NCBI RefSeq assembly: GCF_036013935.1
Contig: NZ_CP107902.1
Coordinates: 6,171,001-6,235,000 of the forward strand
Length of the DNA: 64,000 bases
DNA from: Streptomyces sp. NBC_00461
GTDB lineage: Bacteria > Actinomycetota > Actinomycetes > Streptomycetales > Streptomycetaceae
Direction: 5' to 3'
The first letter of the stretch is position 1. Every line of letters begins with the position of its first letter. The translations under genes were made by a program, and so were the position numbers. This document shows positions 17,615 to 26,383 of this stretch, one piece after another. The notes beneath the pieces were generated by a model. The model saw only the letters and a list, made by a program, of their open reading frames with translations. It was not told the origin of the DNA and did not search any database.

Positions 17615-18739
17615 TCAGCGCTTCCCGGACAGTGCCGCCCGCAGCCTCGGGGTCAGCTGCTTCTCGACGTAGCGGTTCAGCAGCCAGGCCAGCAGCAGCA
17701 TCGACGCGACCGTCAGGGCGAAGGTCTCCGCCGACGGCAGGCCGAGGCTGATGTGCAGGGCGCGGATCACCACCCAGCCCAGGTGCTCGTGGACCAGGTA
17801 GAACGGGTACGTCAGCGCCCCGGCCACCGTCAGCCAGCGCCAGTTGGCCCAGTTCAGCCGGCCCAGGGCGATCGCGGCGACCGCGACGAAGCCGAAGGCG
17901 ACGATGAGGGTGATGCCGAGTGAGGAGCGGTGGGCGAAGGCGTTCGGGTCCGAGGCGTTCCACAGGCTGCGCACCGCGTAGTGCTGCCCGATCAGGAAGC
18001 TCACGGCCACGATGCCCCAGGCGTACACGTCACGCCGGTCGCGGTGGACGAGGTAGAGGCCGACGCCGCCGATGAAGAAGGGCGCGTACTCGGGCATCAG
18101 CACGATGTCGAGCAGGGGCATGTGCGCGCCCTGCGCGATCGCCGCCGCCAGTGTCCAGCCCGCACAGAAGAGGATCACGCGGCGACGGTTGGCCCCGGGC
18201 AGTACGACGCACAGCGCGAACAGCGCGTAGAAGCGGACCTCCGCCCACAGCGTCCAGCACACCCCCAGCACCCGGTCCACGCCCAGCGGCTGCTGAAGCA
18301 TGGTCAGGTTCACCAGCGTGTCACTCGGTGACAGGGCCTTGTAGGCGACCATCGGCAGCGCGAACACCGCCGACACGATGAGAATCGCCGCCCAGTAGGC
18401 CGGCAGCAGACGCGAGGCGCGGGAGGCGAAGAACGACTTCAGGGGACGCCCCCAGCCGCTCATGCAGATCACGAATCCGCTGATCACGAAAAAGACCTGG
18501 ACGCCGAGGCAGCCGTAGGAGAAATAGCTGTGCAGCGTGGGGAACTGGTCCTTGGCGGAACTTCCCCAGGCTCGGGTGACCTCGCCGCCGCGGCCGCCGT
18601 AGTGATACGCCGCCACCATCAGCGCGGCGATCAGCCGCAGGCCGTCCAGAGCGCGCAGCCGGGTCTCCCGGGGCCCCGTCCGTTCCGGGCGGCGGTGCAC
18701 CGGCGCGTCGGGCGCCGAACGGACGGTCGTGCTGGTCAC
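17615..18739 (-). CDS. acyltransferase family 3 membrane protein
   Basis: A 374-residue integral membrane O-acyltransferase (OafA/NodX type) with about ten hydrophobic segments. Typical features are RALDGLRLIAALMVAAYHY at the start, the GVQVFFVISGFVI block, and SFFASRASRLLPAYW with conserved Arg residues. Such enzymes acylate surface polysaccharides or secondary metabolites. GTG 18739 has GAGGAGA about 6 nt upstream. It sits beside the glycopolymer genes on the same strand, which suggests acylation of that polymer, but it is separated from them by a terminator and could act elsewhere. Confidence 0.82.
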   Translation of the reverse strand: MTSTTVRSAPDAPVHRRPERTGPRETRLRALDGLRLIAALMVAAYHYGGRGGEVTRAWGSSAKDQFPTLHSYFSYGCLGVQVFFVISGFVICMSGWGRPLKSFFASRASRLLPAYWAAILIVSAVFALPMVAYKALSPSDTLVNLTMLQQPLGVDRVLGVCWTLWAEVRFYALFALCVVLPGANRRRVILFCAGWTLAAAIAQGAHMPLLDIVLMPEYAPFFIGGVGLYLVHRDRRDVYAWGIVAVSFLIGQHYAVRSLWNASDPNAFAHRSSLGITLIVAFGFVAVAAIALGRLNWANWRWLTVAGALTYPFYLVHEHLGWVVIRALHISLGLPSAETFALTVASMLLLAWLLNRYVEKQLTPRLRAALSGKR

Positions 18740-18963
18740 TGAATTCTCCTCGGCGCGCTCACTCTCACGGGTGCGTCACAGCACGTTAGTCCGAATCTCA
18801 GTGTTGCCTTGGTCGGCAGGTCAACGATTTGGCGTGTGGTCCCGGTACGTTCACCTGGATGTCGTTTTGGCTTCCTGAGTCCGCCCGGAATCCCCCCACG
18901 CCCCGGTAAACCCGTGAGCACCGCGTTGACTGGGCGAAAACAAAAAGGGGCGCCCATGACGAG

Positions 18964-19003
18964 GGGGCGGCTTCCGGGACCTCAGGAGTCCGGAAGCCGC
19001 CTC
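18964..19003 (-). terminator. hairpin downstream of the glycosyltransferase pair
   Basis: A 14-bp stem with one mismatch, GGGGCGGCTTCCGG / CCGGAAGCCGCCTC, and a 12-nt loop. It lies 59 nt after the stop at 19062, reading minus. The rest of the 18740-19061 gap holds the acyltransferase promoter region and no gene. Confidence 0.6.
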
Positions 19004-19061
19004 AGCGTTGGAGCGCAGGAGTCGAGGTGGGGGCACGGGGCTTACTCGGGGCTTCGGTGGC

Positions 19062-20408
19062 TCAGCGCTTCACGGCCTTCTTGATCGCACGCGCGCGGCG
19101 GACCACCCTGCGTGCCGTGGAGCTGCGGGGCAGGAAGGCCAGCCGCTCCGGAATGCCGCCGGGCAGCCCGAGCGAGGTGAGCCGCTTGCGCTTGAAGTAA
19201 CGCCGGGTGCGGTCGGCGAAGTGCCGGGACAGGTACCGCTCCGCAGCCGGGCGCAGGCTCGGGTAGATCTGCGGCTGCATGCTGAAGCCGACCGCGTTGA
19301 CCAGGCCGTCCAGCGTGTCGGCGGGGACGGTGTCCTCGCCCTTCCCGCCCTCCAGGTCCGGGATCAGCGCGTCGGCCAGGACGGCCGGGACCCGGTTGCT
19401 GTTCTGGTACGGCGTGAGGCGGTCCAGCAGTGCCTCGGTGCCGATGCGGGCGACCGGAAGCCCGTAGAACGCGGAGGCGGTGAACAGGGCCGTGGAGAAG
19501 CAGCCGACGACCAGTCCGGGGGGTGACTTCTCGAACAGCACCTCGGCGAGGACGGGCACGTCGAGGACGACGAGGTCGATGCCGAGCTTCTCCGCCTCGG
19601 TCTCCAGGGCGCGGCTGTAGCGGGCCGGCGCGGTGGGGTGCGGCTTGAAGACGACCGACCGGTGGCCGCGCTCGACCGCTCCGCGCATCATCCGCACATG
19701 CAGGTCCTCCTCCTCGTCGGGGGAGAGGATGTTCAGCGCGGACAGGTACTGGCCGAGCAGCAGCGCCGCGTTGTCCGGCAGGAGCGGCAACTCCGGCAGG
19801 GAGGCCGTGAGTTCGCCCAGCACCTTCAGGAAGGCGGCCGTCGGCACCAGCTGCGCCGGCACGTCGAACTCGGTCAACAGCATCGGGGTGAGCCCCGGCA
19901 CCAGGTCCAGGTGGAGCAGCCGCCGCACGCGCGTGCCGACCAGCGGGTCCAGCTTGTTGCGGGTGGGGCCGTAGCTCATCAGGCCGTCGGCGTAGACGTC
20001 GACAGGGGCGTCGGTGAACAGCTGGGCCACGGACAGGGCAGGGGTGACCTGGATGGACTCCACGACCAGCTCCACCCGGTCGTCGCCCAGGTCCCACAGC
20101 AGCCGCAGATAGCGCTCGAAGAGCGGGATGTCGTCCGCGCGCGGGGTCCAGGAACCGGGGTGGAAGGGGCGGATGGCCTCGTTCCAGGACAGCACGGTGT
20201 CGAAGTGGCCGCGCAGCGGTTCGAAGCCCGGCATCTCGTCGACGGGCGGAGTGGTCTCCGGGGTCGCGGAGTTGTTGAACACCAGCAGCAGCCGGCGGGC
20301 CGGCTCCTCGCCGTCCCGCTCCTTGAAGCAGTCGGAGTCGAGGGCGGCGGCCAGGGTGGCGGCGCCGTACAGCGTCGAGACGCAGAAGATACGGGTGGTA
20401 CGGGGCAT
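19062..20408 (-). CDS. polysialyltransferase-like glycosyltransferase
   Basis: A 448-residue protein resembling the bacterial alpha-2,8-polysialyltransferase family. Supporting motifs are the His-Pro motif in VVFKPHPTAPARY, the Ser/Thr block GCFSTALFTASAFYGLP and a DG-type motif in VDVYADGLMSYGP. No membrane segment is present, and the basic C-terminus (RRVVRRARAIKKAVKR) may bind the membrane. ATG 20408 overlaps the stop of the upstream GT2 gene (ATGA), so the pair is coupled. With CMP-nonulosonate genes nearby, polymerisation or transfer of a nonulosonic acid is the likely role. Confidence 0.72.
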   Translation of the reverse strand: MPRTTRIFCVSTLYGAATLAAALDSDCFKERDGEEPARRLLLVFNNSATPETTPPVDEMPGFEPLRGHFDTVLSWNEAIRPFHPGSWTPRADDIPLFERYLRLLWDLGDDRVELVVESIQVTPALSVAQLFTDAPVDVYADGLMSYGPTRNKLDPLVGTRVRRLLHLDLVPGLTPMLLTEFDVPAQLVPTAAFLKVLGELTASLPELPLLPDNAALLLGQYLSALNILSPDEEEDLHVRMMRGAVERGHRSVVFKPHPTAPARYSRALETEAEKLGIDLVVLDVPVLAEVLFEKSPPGLVVGCFSTALFTASAFYGLPVARIGTEALLDRLTPYQNSNRVPAVLADALIPDLEGGKGEDTVPADTLDGLVNAVGFSMQPQIYPSLRPAAERYLSRHFADRTRRYFKRKRLTSLGLPGGIPERLAFLPRSSTARRVVRRARAIKKAVKR

Positions 20409-21394
20409 CAGGCAGCCGCCTTCGCTGTCGTGATCCGGCGCCGCAGCCGCCGCAGCTTGGAGGAACGGTGCATGTCCATCGTCTCGAGCACGTCGCCGAG
20501 CATGTCCTGCGGCATGCGCTGGATGGCGGCCGCGCTCATCGCCCGCAGCTGCCGGTGCACGGACGGCTCCCACTTCTCCTCGTCCGAGACGTGGTGGGCG
20601 ATGATCGCGCAGTAGGTGCGCACGGCCTTCGGGAGCAGCCGGTCGGCGTCCGGGTCCTGGGCCGTTTCCTCGATGACCTGGTCGAAGGCGCGGATGAAGT
20701 CGAGCTGGCGGACGTCGCCGATCTGCGTCAGGGAGGACGCCACACCGCGCCGGTAGAAGACGCCGAGCAGGCTCACCACGGCGAATGACTCCGCCTCCCG
20801 GTGCAGCTTCCAGATCCACGGCCGGTCCTCGGCCGTGCGCAGCCCGTCGGTGAAGTGCAGCAGACCCTTGTCGACCAGACGGCGGTGGTAGGCGCCGGCC
20901 CACGCGTACGCGTAGTCCACGGAGGTGCTGCGGTCCGCGGGCAGGATCGCGTCGCGCGGGTTGAACACCTCCCAGCGCCGCCCGATCGGCACCCGGTTCA
21001 CGGTGCGCGCGCGGGCCGTGGCCTGCACATGGTCGGTACGGACGAAGTCGCAGCCCAACTGCTCGATGGCGCCCACCAGTTCGGCGAAGTAGCCGGGGGC
21101 CACCCAGTCGTCACCGTCCAGGAACGTCAGGTACTCGCCCTGCGCGGCGTCCAGGCCGGTGTTGCGCGCGGTGGCGAGTCCCCCGTTCTTCTCATGGCGG
21201 ATATAACGCACCTGCGCGACATCGGAGAGTTCCTCGGCCGCGCGTTCGAGAATGGCCGGAGTTTCGTCCTTCGAATGGTCGTCGACCAGTACGAACTCGA
21301 AATCCCGTTGCGCGTTCAGTCGAAGGCTTCTGAGGGTGTCCGGGGCGTATTGCTGCACGTTGTAGAACGGCACGATCACGGAGAGCTTTGGCAC
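20408..21394 (-). CDS. family 2 glycosyltransferase
   Basis: A 328-residue GT-A enzyme. The N-terminus has LSVIVPFYNVQQYAPDTLRSL, the nucleotide-binding DDHSKDETP, the EYLTFLDGDDWV metal motif and a RTAEDRPWIWKL acceptor-loop region. GTG 21394 lies 7 nt after TAGGCT on the minus strand, so the mRNA is probably leaderless; the frame stays open upstream but the extension is not protein-like. It is first in a two-gene coupled unit with the polysialyltransferase-like gene and divergent from the rest of the cluster. Confidence 0.8.
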   Translation of the reverse strand: MPKLSVIVPFYNVQQYAPDTLRSLRLNAQRDFEFVLVDDHSKDETPAILERAAEELSDVAQVRYIRHEKNGGLATARNTGLDAAQGEYLTFLDGDDWVAPGYFAELVGAIEQLGCDFVRTDHVQATARARTVNRVPIGRRWEVFNPRDAILPADRSTSVDYAYAWAGAYHRRLVDKGLLHFTDGLRTAEDRPWIWKLHREAESFAVVSLLGVFYRRGVASSLTQIGDVRQLDFIRAFDQVIEETAQDPDADRLLPKAVRTYCAIIAHHVSDEEKWEPSVHRQLRAMSAAAIQRMPQDMLGDVLETMDMHRSSKLRRLRRRITTAKAAA

Positions 21395-21401
21395 AGCCGA
21401 A

Positions 21402-21407
21402 AGCCTA
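21402..21407 (-). promoter_or_regulatory. -10 box of the GT2 gene
   Basis: TAGGCT on the minus strand, separated by 7 nt from GTG 21394, implying transcription from or next to the start codon. No clear -35 is visible. Confidence 0.55.
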
Positions 21408-21579
21408 GGAGGATGCCCGGCTGCAGAACTTTCCGGTGTCCGTACTCCGGGTGAACTCCATGTGTCGGAACGGTGCATCGACTGCGCTTTCGGCGATTTG
21501 GCGAGCCAGTTCGGCTCGCGGCGAGGTGTTGTTAACTTTTTGTTGAGGTGCGGTTGGGCCGCTCCTCGGAATTGCTTCC

Positions 21580-21585
21580 TAGCGT
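21580..21585 (+). promoter_or_regulatory. -10 box of the divergent glycopolymer operon
   Basis: TAGCGT, 7 nt before GTG 21593. It mirrors the arrangement of the divergent GT2 promoter, so both units appear leaderless. Confidence 0.55.
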
Positions 21586-21592
21586 CTTCTAC

Positions 21593-22957
21593 GTGCCACC
21601 AAGTACCTCGAAGCCCACGCGAATCGCCGTACTCGCGGACTCCGACACCCGCTGGAAATGGGGTGCGTTGACCGCGGCTCGTATCGCCCCGGGCCCGTCC
21701 ATGGAAGCCGCATCCCACGAGGACGCGCAAGTCGGCTTCGAGCTGACCGGATTCCTGCTGCGCGGACGGGCGACACCGACCGCCCGCCAGCTGGCGGAGG
21801 TCGGTGTGCGCGCCGACTCACTCGAAGAGGTCACCTCGGTCGAGTTCCTGCGCGCCATGGCCGAGGAGTCGTACGACGTCGTCGTGCTCGCGCTCGTCGG
21901 CGGCGGCGTACAGGCGATGCTGCACGGCCTCAAGCGCGTGTGGGAGGGCCGCGCGAAGCGCCCCGTCGTCGTCACCGGCTACGTCGGTGTCGTCTACGAG
22001 AAGCTCGCCGACGGCCTCCTCCTGCGGCACGGCGCGGACCTCGTCCTCGCCAACTCGCGCCAGGACGCGGAGCGCTTCCGGGCCGTGTACGAGGGGGTGG
22101 GCGCCGACGCCTCGTCGGTGACCGAGGTGGCACTGCCGTTCCTCGGCGGAGCGGCCTACGAGGGCGAACACGACCCCTACACCGTGGTGTTCGCCGTGCA
22201 GCCGTCCGTCCCGGACAGCCGCAAGGACCGTATGTACCTGCTGAACCGGCTGGTCCAGCACGCCCGGCTGCACCCCGAGCGCGAGGTGCTGCTGAAGCTG
22301 CGCTCCAGGCCGGGCGAGCACACCACGCACATCGAGGAGCAGCCCTACCAGAAGCTGGTCCAGCGGCTCGATCCGCCGGCCAACTTCCGCCTGGTGTACG
22401 GGAACATGGGCGAGGTCCTCGACCGCACCGACCTGCTGGTCACCATCAGCTCGACGGCCGCGCTCGAGTCCCTGCACCGCCGCATCCCGACCGTCGTCCT
22501 CACCGACCTCGGCGTGCGCGAGGTGCTCGGCAACCACCACTTCGTCGGCTCCGGGTGCCTCGCCTCCTGGGACCAGCTGGACGAAGGACACCGGCCGGCG
22601 CCCGACGAGGAGTGGGTGGCCCGGCAGGGCGTCGTCGCTGGGGGTCCCCCCTCTGGGGGAGGTTCCTATGAGGCGGCCTTCGACGCCGCGCGCAAGCGCA
22701 TCACCAGGCTGCTCGACCGGCCCGGCGGCCCGGCGCCCCTGGCCCCGTACTACACGCCCGCGACGGCGCCCGGCTATCTGCCCGGCATCCTCGCCCGCCA
22801 CCACCTCGGCCCGGACGGCAGCGTCCTGCCGGGGGCACCCGCGGCCGACAAGGAGCCGGGGCCCGTCCGGCAGATAGTGCGCCGGGCCGCCCGGGGGGCT
22901 TACCGGCACGGGGTGCAGCGGGTGGCGCCTGTCATCCGGCGGATGGGCGAGCTGTGA
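21593..22957 (+). CDS. putative glycosyltransferase (DUF6716-like)
   Basis: A 454-residue protein resembling actinobacterial putative glycosyltransferases grouped as DUF6716. The N-terminal half is Rossmann-like (TRIAVLADSDTRWKWG, VVVLALVGGGVQAML). The C-terminal half has VLLKLRSRPGEH and the LLVTISSTAALESLHRRIPTVVL block seen in GT-B polymerases of CDP-glycerol or Kdo type. GTG 21593 is preferred because of the -10 box 7 nt upstream; ATG 21548 would overlap the promoter. A short palindromic element lies in frame near residue 350. It heads the + strand glycopolymer operon. Confidence 0.7.
   Translation: MPPSTSKPTRIAVLADSDTRWKWGALTAARIAPGPSMEAASHEDAQVGFELTGFLLRGRATPTARQLAEVGVRADSLEEVTSVEFLRAMAEESYDVVVLALVGGGVQAMLHGLKRVWEGRAKRPVVVTGYVGVVYEKLADGLLLRHGADLVLANSRQDAERFRAVYEGVGADASSVTEVALPFLGGAAYEGEHDPYTVVFAVQPSVPDSRKDRMYLLNRLVQHARLHPEREVLLKLRSRPGEHTTHIEEQPYQKLVQRLDPPANFRLVYGNMGEVLDRTDLLVTISSTAALESLHRRIPTVVLTDLGVREVLGNHHFVGSGCLASWDQLDEGHRPAPDEEWVARQGVVAGGPPSGGGSYEAAFDAARKRITRLLDRPGGPAPLAPYYTPATAPGYLPGILARHHLGPDGSVLPGAPAADKEPGPVRQIVRRAARGAYRHGVQRVAPVIRRMGEL
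22638..22662. repeat. short palindromic element inside a coding sequence
   Basis: CTGGGGGTCCCCC followed by CTCTGGGGGAGG, a GC-rich hairpin of the Streptomyces interspersed type, in frame in the gene at 21593. It encodes the low-complexity segment AGGPPSGGGS. Compare the element at 2013-2052. Confidence 0.65.
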
Positions 22958-22989
22958 GCCGCACGACCCCATTTCAAGGAGCTGAACCC

Positions 22990-24255
22990 ATGTCCAACCC
23001 GGAAGCGGGCCAAGGCGCTTCGGTCCGCCGAGTGCTCGCCGTCATCCCCGCGCGCGGCGGCTCCAAGGGCGTGCCCGCGAAGAACCTCGCCCCCGTCGGC
23101 GGTGTACCGCTGGTGTCGCGGGCCGTCCACGAGTGCCTGGCGACCCGCCTGGTGACCGACGTCGTGGTGTCCACCGACGACCAGGCGATCGCCGCCGCCG
23201 CCCGCGAGGCCGGCGCCGAGGTCGTGCTGCGCCCCGCCGCCATCGCCGGCGACACCGCCACCTCCGAGGCCGCCGTCCTGCACGCCATGGACGCGCACGA
23301 GGCCCTGCACGGCGCGGCCGTCGACGTGGTGCTGCTCGTGCAGTGCACCAGCCCGTTCATCATCCGCGAGGACATCGACGGGGTGGCCGGCGCGGTCGCC
23401 GAGAACGGCGCCGACACGGCGTTGACCGTGGCGCCCTTCCACGGCTTCGTCTGGCGGGACGCGGACGACGAGGTCGCCGGCGGCACGGTCGCCGAGGCCG
23501 ACGCGGCCACCGGCGGCGGCTACGGCGTCAACCACGACAAGTCCTACCGCCCCCGCCGCCAGGACCGCCCCCAGGAGCTCCTGGAGACCGGCGCCGCCTA
23601 CGCGATGGCCGCGACGGGCTTCCGCAAGCACCAGCACCGCTTCTTCGGCCGCACCGAGCTGGTCCGCACGGACCCCGCCCGCGTGCTGGAGATCGACGAC
23701 CCGCACGACCTGGCCCGCGCCCGCGCGCTGGCCCCCCTCTTCGACGCGGACCGCCCCGGTTCGCTGCCGACCGCCGACGACATCGACGCGGTCGTACTGG
23801 ACTTCGACGGCACCCAGACGGACGACCGGGTGCTGATCGACGCCGATGGAAAGGAGTTCGTCTCCGTGCACCGCGGAGACGGCCTTGGCATCGCGGCGCT
23901 GCGCAACAGCGCGCTGAAGATGCTGATCCTCTCCACGGAGCAGAACCCGGTCGTCGCCGCCCGGGCCCGGAAGCTCAGGATCCCGGTCCTGCACGGCATC
24001 GACCGGAAGGACCTCGCACTGAAGCAGTGGTGCGAGGAGCAGGGCATCGCGCCCGAGCGCGTGCTCTACGTCGGCAACGACGTCAACGACCTCCCGTGCT
24101 TCGCCCTCGTGGGCTGGCCCGTGGCGGTCGCGAGCGCCCACGACGTGGTACGCGGCGCCGCCCGTGCGGTCACCACCGTCCCCGGTGGCGACGGCGCGAT
24201 CCGAGAGATCGCCAGCTGGATCCTCGGCCCCTCTCTCGACTCCCTCGACAAGTAA
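22990..24255 (+). CDS. CMP-nonulosonate synthetase fused to a HAD phosphatase domain
   Basis: A 421-residue two-domain enzyme. Residues 12-240 form a NeuA-type cytidylyltransferase (VLAVIPARGGSKGVPAKN, STDDQAIAAAA, LLVQCTSPFI). Residues about 264-415 form a HAD domain of the KdsC/NeuA C-terminal kind, with nucleophile Asp271 in LDFDGTQTDD and YVGNDVNDLPCF near the end. Such fusions can dephosphorylate the 9-phosphate and then activate the sugar with CTP. ATG 22990 has AAGGAG at 7 nt. It is cotranscribed with a NeuB-type synthase, so the product is probably CMP-Kdn or a related nonulosonate. Confidence 0.87.
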   Translation: MSNPEAGQGASVRRVLAVIPARGGSKGVPAKNLAPVGGVPLVSRAVHECLATRLVTDVVVSTDDQAIAAAAREAGAEVVLRPAAIAGDTATSEAAVLHAMDAHEALHGAAVDVVLLVQCTSPFIIREDIDGVAGAVAENGADTALTVAPFHGFVWRDADDEVAGGTVAEADAATGGGYGVNHDKSYRPRRQDRPQELLETGAAYAMAATGFRKHQHRFFGRTELVRTDPARVLEIDDPHDLARARALAPLFDADRPGSLPTADDIDAVVLDFDGTQTDDRVLIDADGKEFVSVHRGDGLGIAALRNSALKMLILSTEQNPVVAARARKLRIPVLHGIDRKDLALKQWCEEQGIAPERVLYVGNDVNDLPCFALVGWPVAVASAHDVVRGAARAVTTVPGGDGAIREIASWILGPSLDSLDK

Positions 24256-24269
24256 GGAACGTTCCTGTC

Positions 24270-25205
24270 ATGAGCAACTCCCGTCTGCGCACCTTCGGTT
24301 CGAAGACCGCCGGCCCGGGCCGGCCCGTCTACGTCGTCGGCGAGATCGGCATCAACCACAACGGCGAGCTGGAGAACGCGTTCAAGCTCATCGACGCCGC
24401 CGCCGAGGCCGGCTGCGACGCCGTCAAGTTCCAGAAGCGCACCCCGGAGATCTGCACCCCGCGCGACCAGTGGGACATCGAGCGCGACACCCCCTGGGGC
24501 CGGATGACCTACATCGACTACCGCCACCGCGTGGAGTTCGGCGAGGACGAGTACCGCCAGATCGACGAGTACGCCAAGAGCAAGAACATCGACTGGTTCG
24601 CCTCCCCGTGGGACACCGAGGCCGTCGCCTTCCTGGAGAAGTTCGACGTCCCCGCCCACAAGGTCGCCTCCGCGTCCCTCACGGACGACGAGCTGCTGCG
24701 CGCCCTGCGCGCGACGGGCCGCACGGTCATCCTGTCCTCCGGCATGTCGACCCCGAAGCAGATCCGCCACGCCGTCGAGGTCCTGGGCAGCGACAACATC
24801 CTGCTCTGCCACGCCACTTCGACGTACCCCGCGAAGGCCGAGGAGCTCAACCTCCGCGTCATCAACACCCTGCAGGAGGAGTACCCGAACGTCCCGATCG
24901 GCTACTCCGGCCACGAGACGGGCCTGCAGACCACCCTCGCCGCGGTCGCCCTCGGTGCCGCCTTCGTCGAGCGCCACATCACCCTGGACCGCGCGATGTG
25001 GGGCTCCGACCAGGCCGCCTCCGTCGAGCCCCAGGGCCTCACCCGCCTGGTCCGCGACATCCGCACCATCGAGGCCTCCCTCGGCGACGGCGTCAAGAAG
25101 GTCTACGACTCCGAGCTCGGCCCGATGAAGAAGCTGCGCCGCGTCACGGGCGTCATCGCCGAGGCGGAGATCGCCGCGGCCGCGGGCGAGCCGGTCTCGG
25201 TCTGA
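24270..25205 (+). CDS. NeuB-family nonulosonate (Kdn/sialic-type) synthase without SAF domain
   Basis: A 311-residue TIM-barrel enzyme condensing phosphoenolpyruvate with a hexose derivative. Conserved parts are VGEIGINHNGELENA, KFQKRTPEI, FASPWDTEAVAFLE, LLCHATSTYPA, GYSGHETG and ERHITLDRAMWGSDQ. The chain stops just after the barrel (VIAEAEIAAAAGEPVSV), so the C-terminal SAF domain usual in NeuB is missing. Kdn-type products would fit the known Kdn polymers of Streptomyces walls, but Neu5Ac or another acid cannot be excluded. AAGGA lies upstream of ATG 24270; the gap to the synthetase gene is 14 nt. Confidence 0.86.
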   Translation: MSNSRLRTFGSKTAGPGRPVYVVGEIGINHNGELENAFKLIDAAAEAGCDAVKFQKRTPEICTPRDQWDIERDTPWGRMTYIDYRHRVEFGEDEYRQIDEYAKSKNIDWFASPWDTEAVAFLEKFDVPAHKVASASLTDDELLRALRATGRTVILSSGMSTPKQIRHAVEVLGSDNILLCHATSTYPAKAEELNLRVINTLQEEYPNVPIGYSGHETGLQTTLAAVALGAAFVERHITLDRAMWGSDQAASVEPQGLTRLVRDIRTIEASLGDGVKKVYDSELGPMKKLRRVTGVIAEAEIAAAAGEPVSV

Positions 25206-25254
25206 ACCGAACTCACCACCCAGTAACGCTCTACGACGGGACGGTCGTACGTAG

Positions 25255-26337
25255 ATGAGCCCCCGCGCCGGGTCAGCCGGCCCCCACACTCTCGCCTTCG
25301 TCGAGAGCCCGGTACAGCTTCTGAATGTGCTGGAGTGGGCGCACCTCCATGCCCTCGGGACCGAGGCACCCGACGGGGGGCTCACCGTCGTCGTCCTGTC
25401 ACCGACCGACCCCATGACCCGCGGCCAGCTGCGCCGCATGGCCGAGCTGGCCAGGGACGAGGGGTACCAGGTCCGCTGGGAGGAGGCGCGCGGCGGTCCG
25501 GGCGCCCCCTTCCAGACCATCGGCGGTCTGGCCCCGCTGCTGCGCCGGGCCCGCCGGGTCGTGATGGGCGACCCGTTCTCCCGTTACGTACAGCTTCTGC
25601 TGACGATCACGAAGGCCCGTGACCTCGTGGTCGTCGACGACGGAACGGCGACCATGGAGTTCGTCGCCCAACTCGCCCGCGGTGAACGCCTGGTGCGCTG
25701 GCACCGCAAGGGCGGCCGCCCGGGCCCACGGGACCTGATCTTCGCGCCGGTGTCGTCCTCGGCCCGGCGCCGGCTCACCCCGAGCGGGAAGCGGCAGGTG
25801 GAGATCTTCTCCTCCATGCCGATGGAGGAGAAGCCCGCGGGCGTGACCCTCACCGCCAACGCCTTCGCCTGGACCCGGGCCCGCTTCGGCCCGCCCCGCA
25901 TCACCAAGGGCGCCGACATGGTGGGCACCTCCCTGGTGGAGACCGGCGTCGTGGACGGCGACCGCTACCTGGAGGCCGTCCGCACCCTGGCCAAGGCCCA
26001 CGGCGCCACCCGCTACTTCGCCCACCGCCGCGAGAGCACCGACAAGCTCCACCGGCTGGCCGCGGAGACGGGCCTGGAGATCGTCCGCCCCGACCTCCCG
26101 CTGGAGCTGATCGCCCGCCGGGGCCCGGTCGGCCGCACGATCCTCAGCTTCCCCTCCACGGTCGTCCACACCCTTCCCCTCGCCCTCGTCGGCACCGAGG
26201 TCCGCGTCGCCGTCTGCGACATCGACCCGGGCTGGCTGACCGAGAACGCCTCCCCGCGCGCCCAGGGCTTCCTGTCGGGCGTCACGGGGACGGCCCGCGA
26301 CGTCCACCGGTTGTCGGCGGTCATCACCGCGGCGTGA
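25255..26337 (+). CDS. putative sialyl/polysialyltransferase-like glycosyltransferase
   Basis: A 360-residue cytosolic protein and the last gene of the + strand glycopolymer unit. It has FVESPVQLLNVLEWAH at the start (typical of GT52/polysialyltransferase-like proteins), a DDG motif in DLVVVDDGTATMEFV, YFAHRRESTDKLHRL, and a Ser-rich ILSFPSTVVHTLP block. These fit a nonulosonate transferase using CMP-activated donor. ATG 25255 lacks a clear ribosome binding site, and an inverted repeat (25229-25254) precedes it. Function is inferred from motifs and neighbours. Confidence 0.68.
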   Translation: MSPRAGSAGPHTLAFVESPVQLLNVLEWAHLHALGTEAPDGGLTVVVLSPTDPMTRGQLRRMAELARDEGYQVRWEEARGGPGAPFQTIGGLAPLLRRARRVVMGDPFSRYVQLLLTITKARDLVVVDDGTATMEFVAQLARGERLVRWHRKGGRPGPRDLIFAPVSSSARRRLTPSGKRQVEIFSSMPMEEKPAGVTLTANAFAWTRARFGPPRITKGADMVGTSLVETGVVDGDRYLEAVRTLAKAHGATRYFAHRRESTDKLHRLAAETGLEIVRPDLPLELIARRGPVGRTILSFPSTVVHTLPLALVGTEVRVAVCDIDPGWLTENASPRAQGFLSGVTGTARDVHRLSAVITAA

Positions 26338-26383
26338 CGTCGGCTCCGGAATCCAGCGGTGCTGCAAGGGAGTTGAAAATCGA

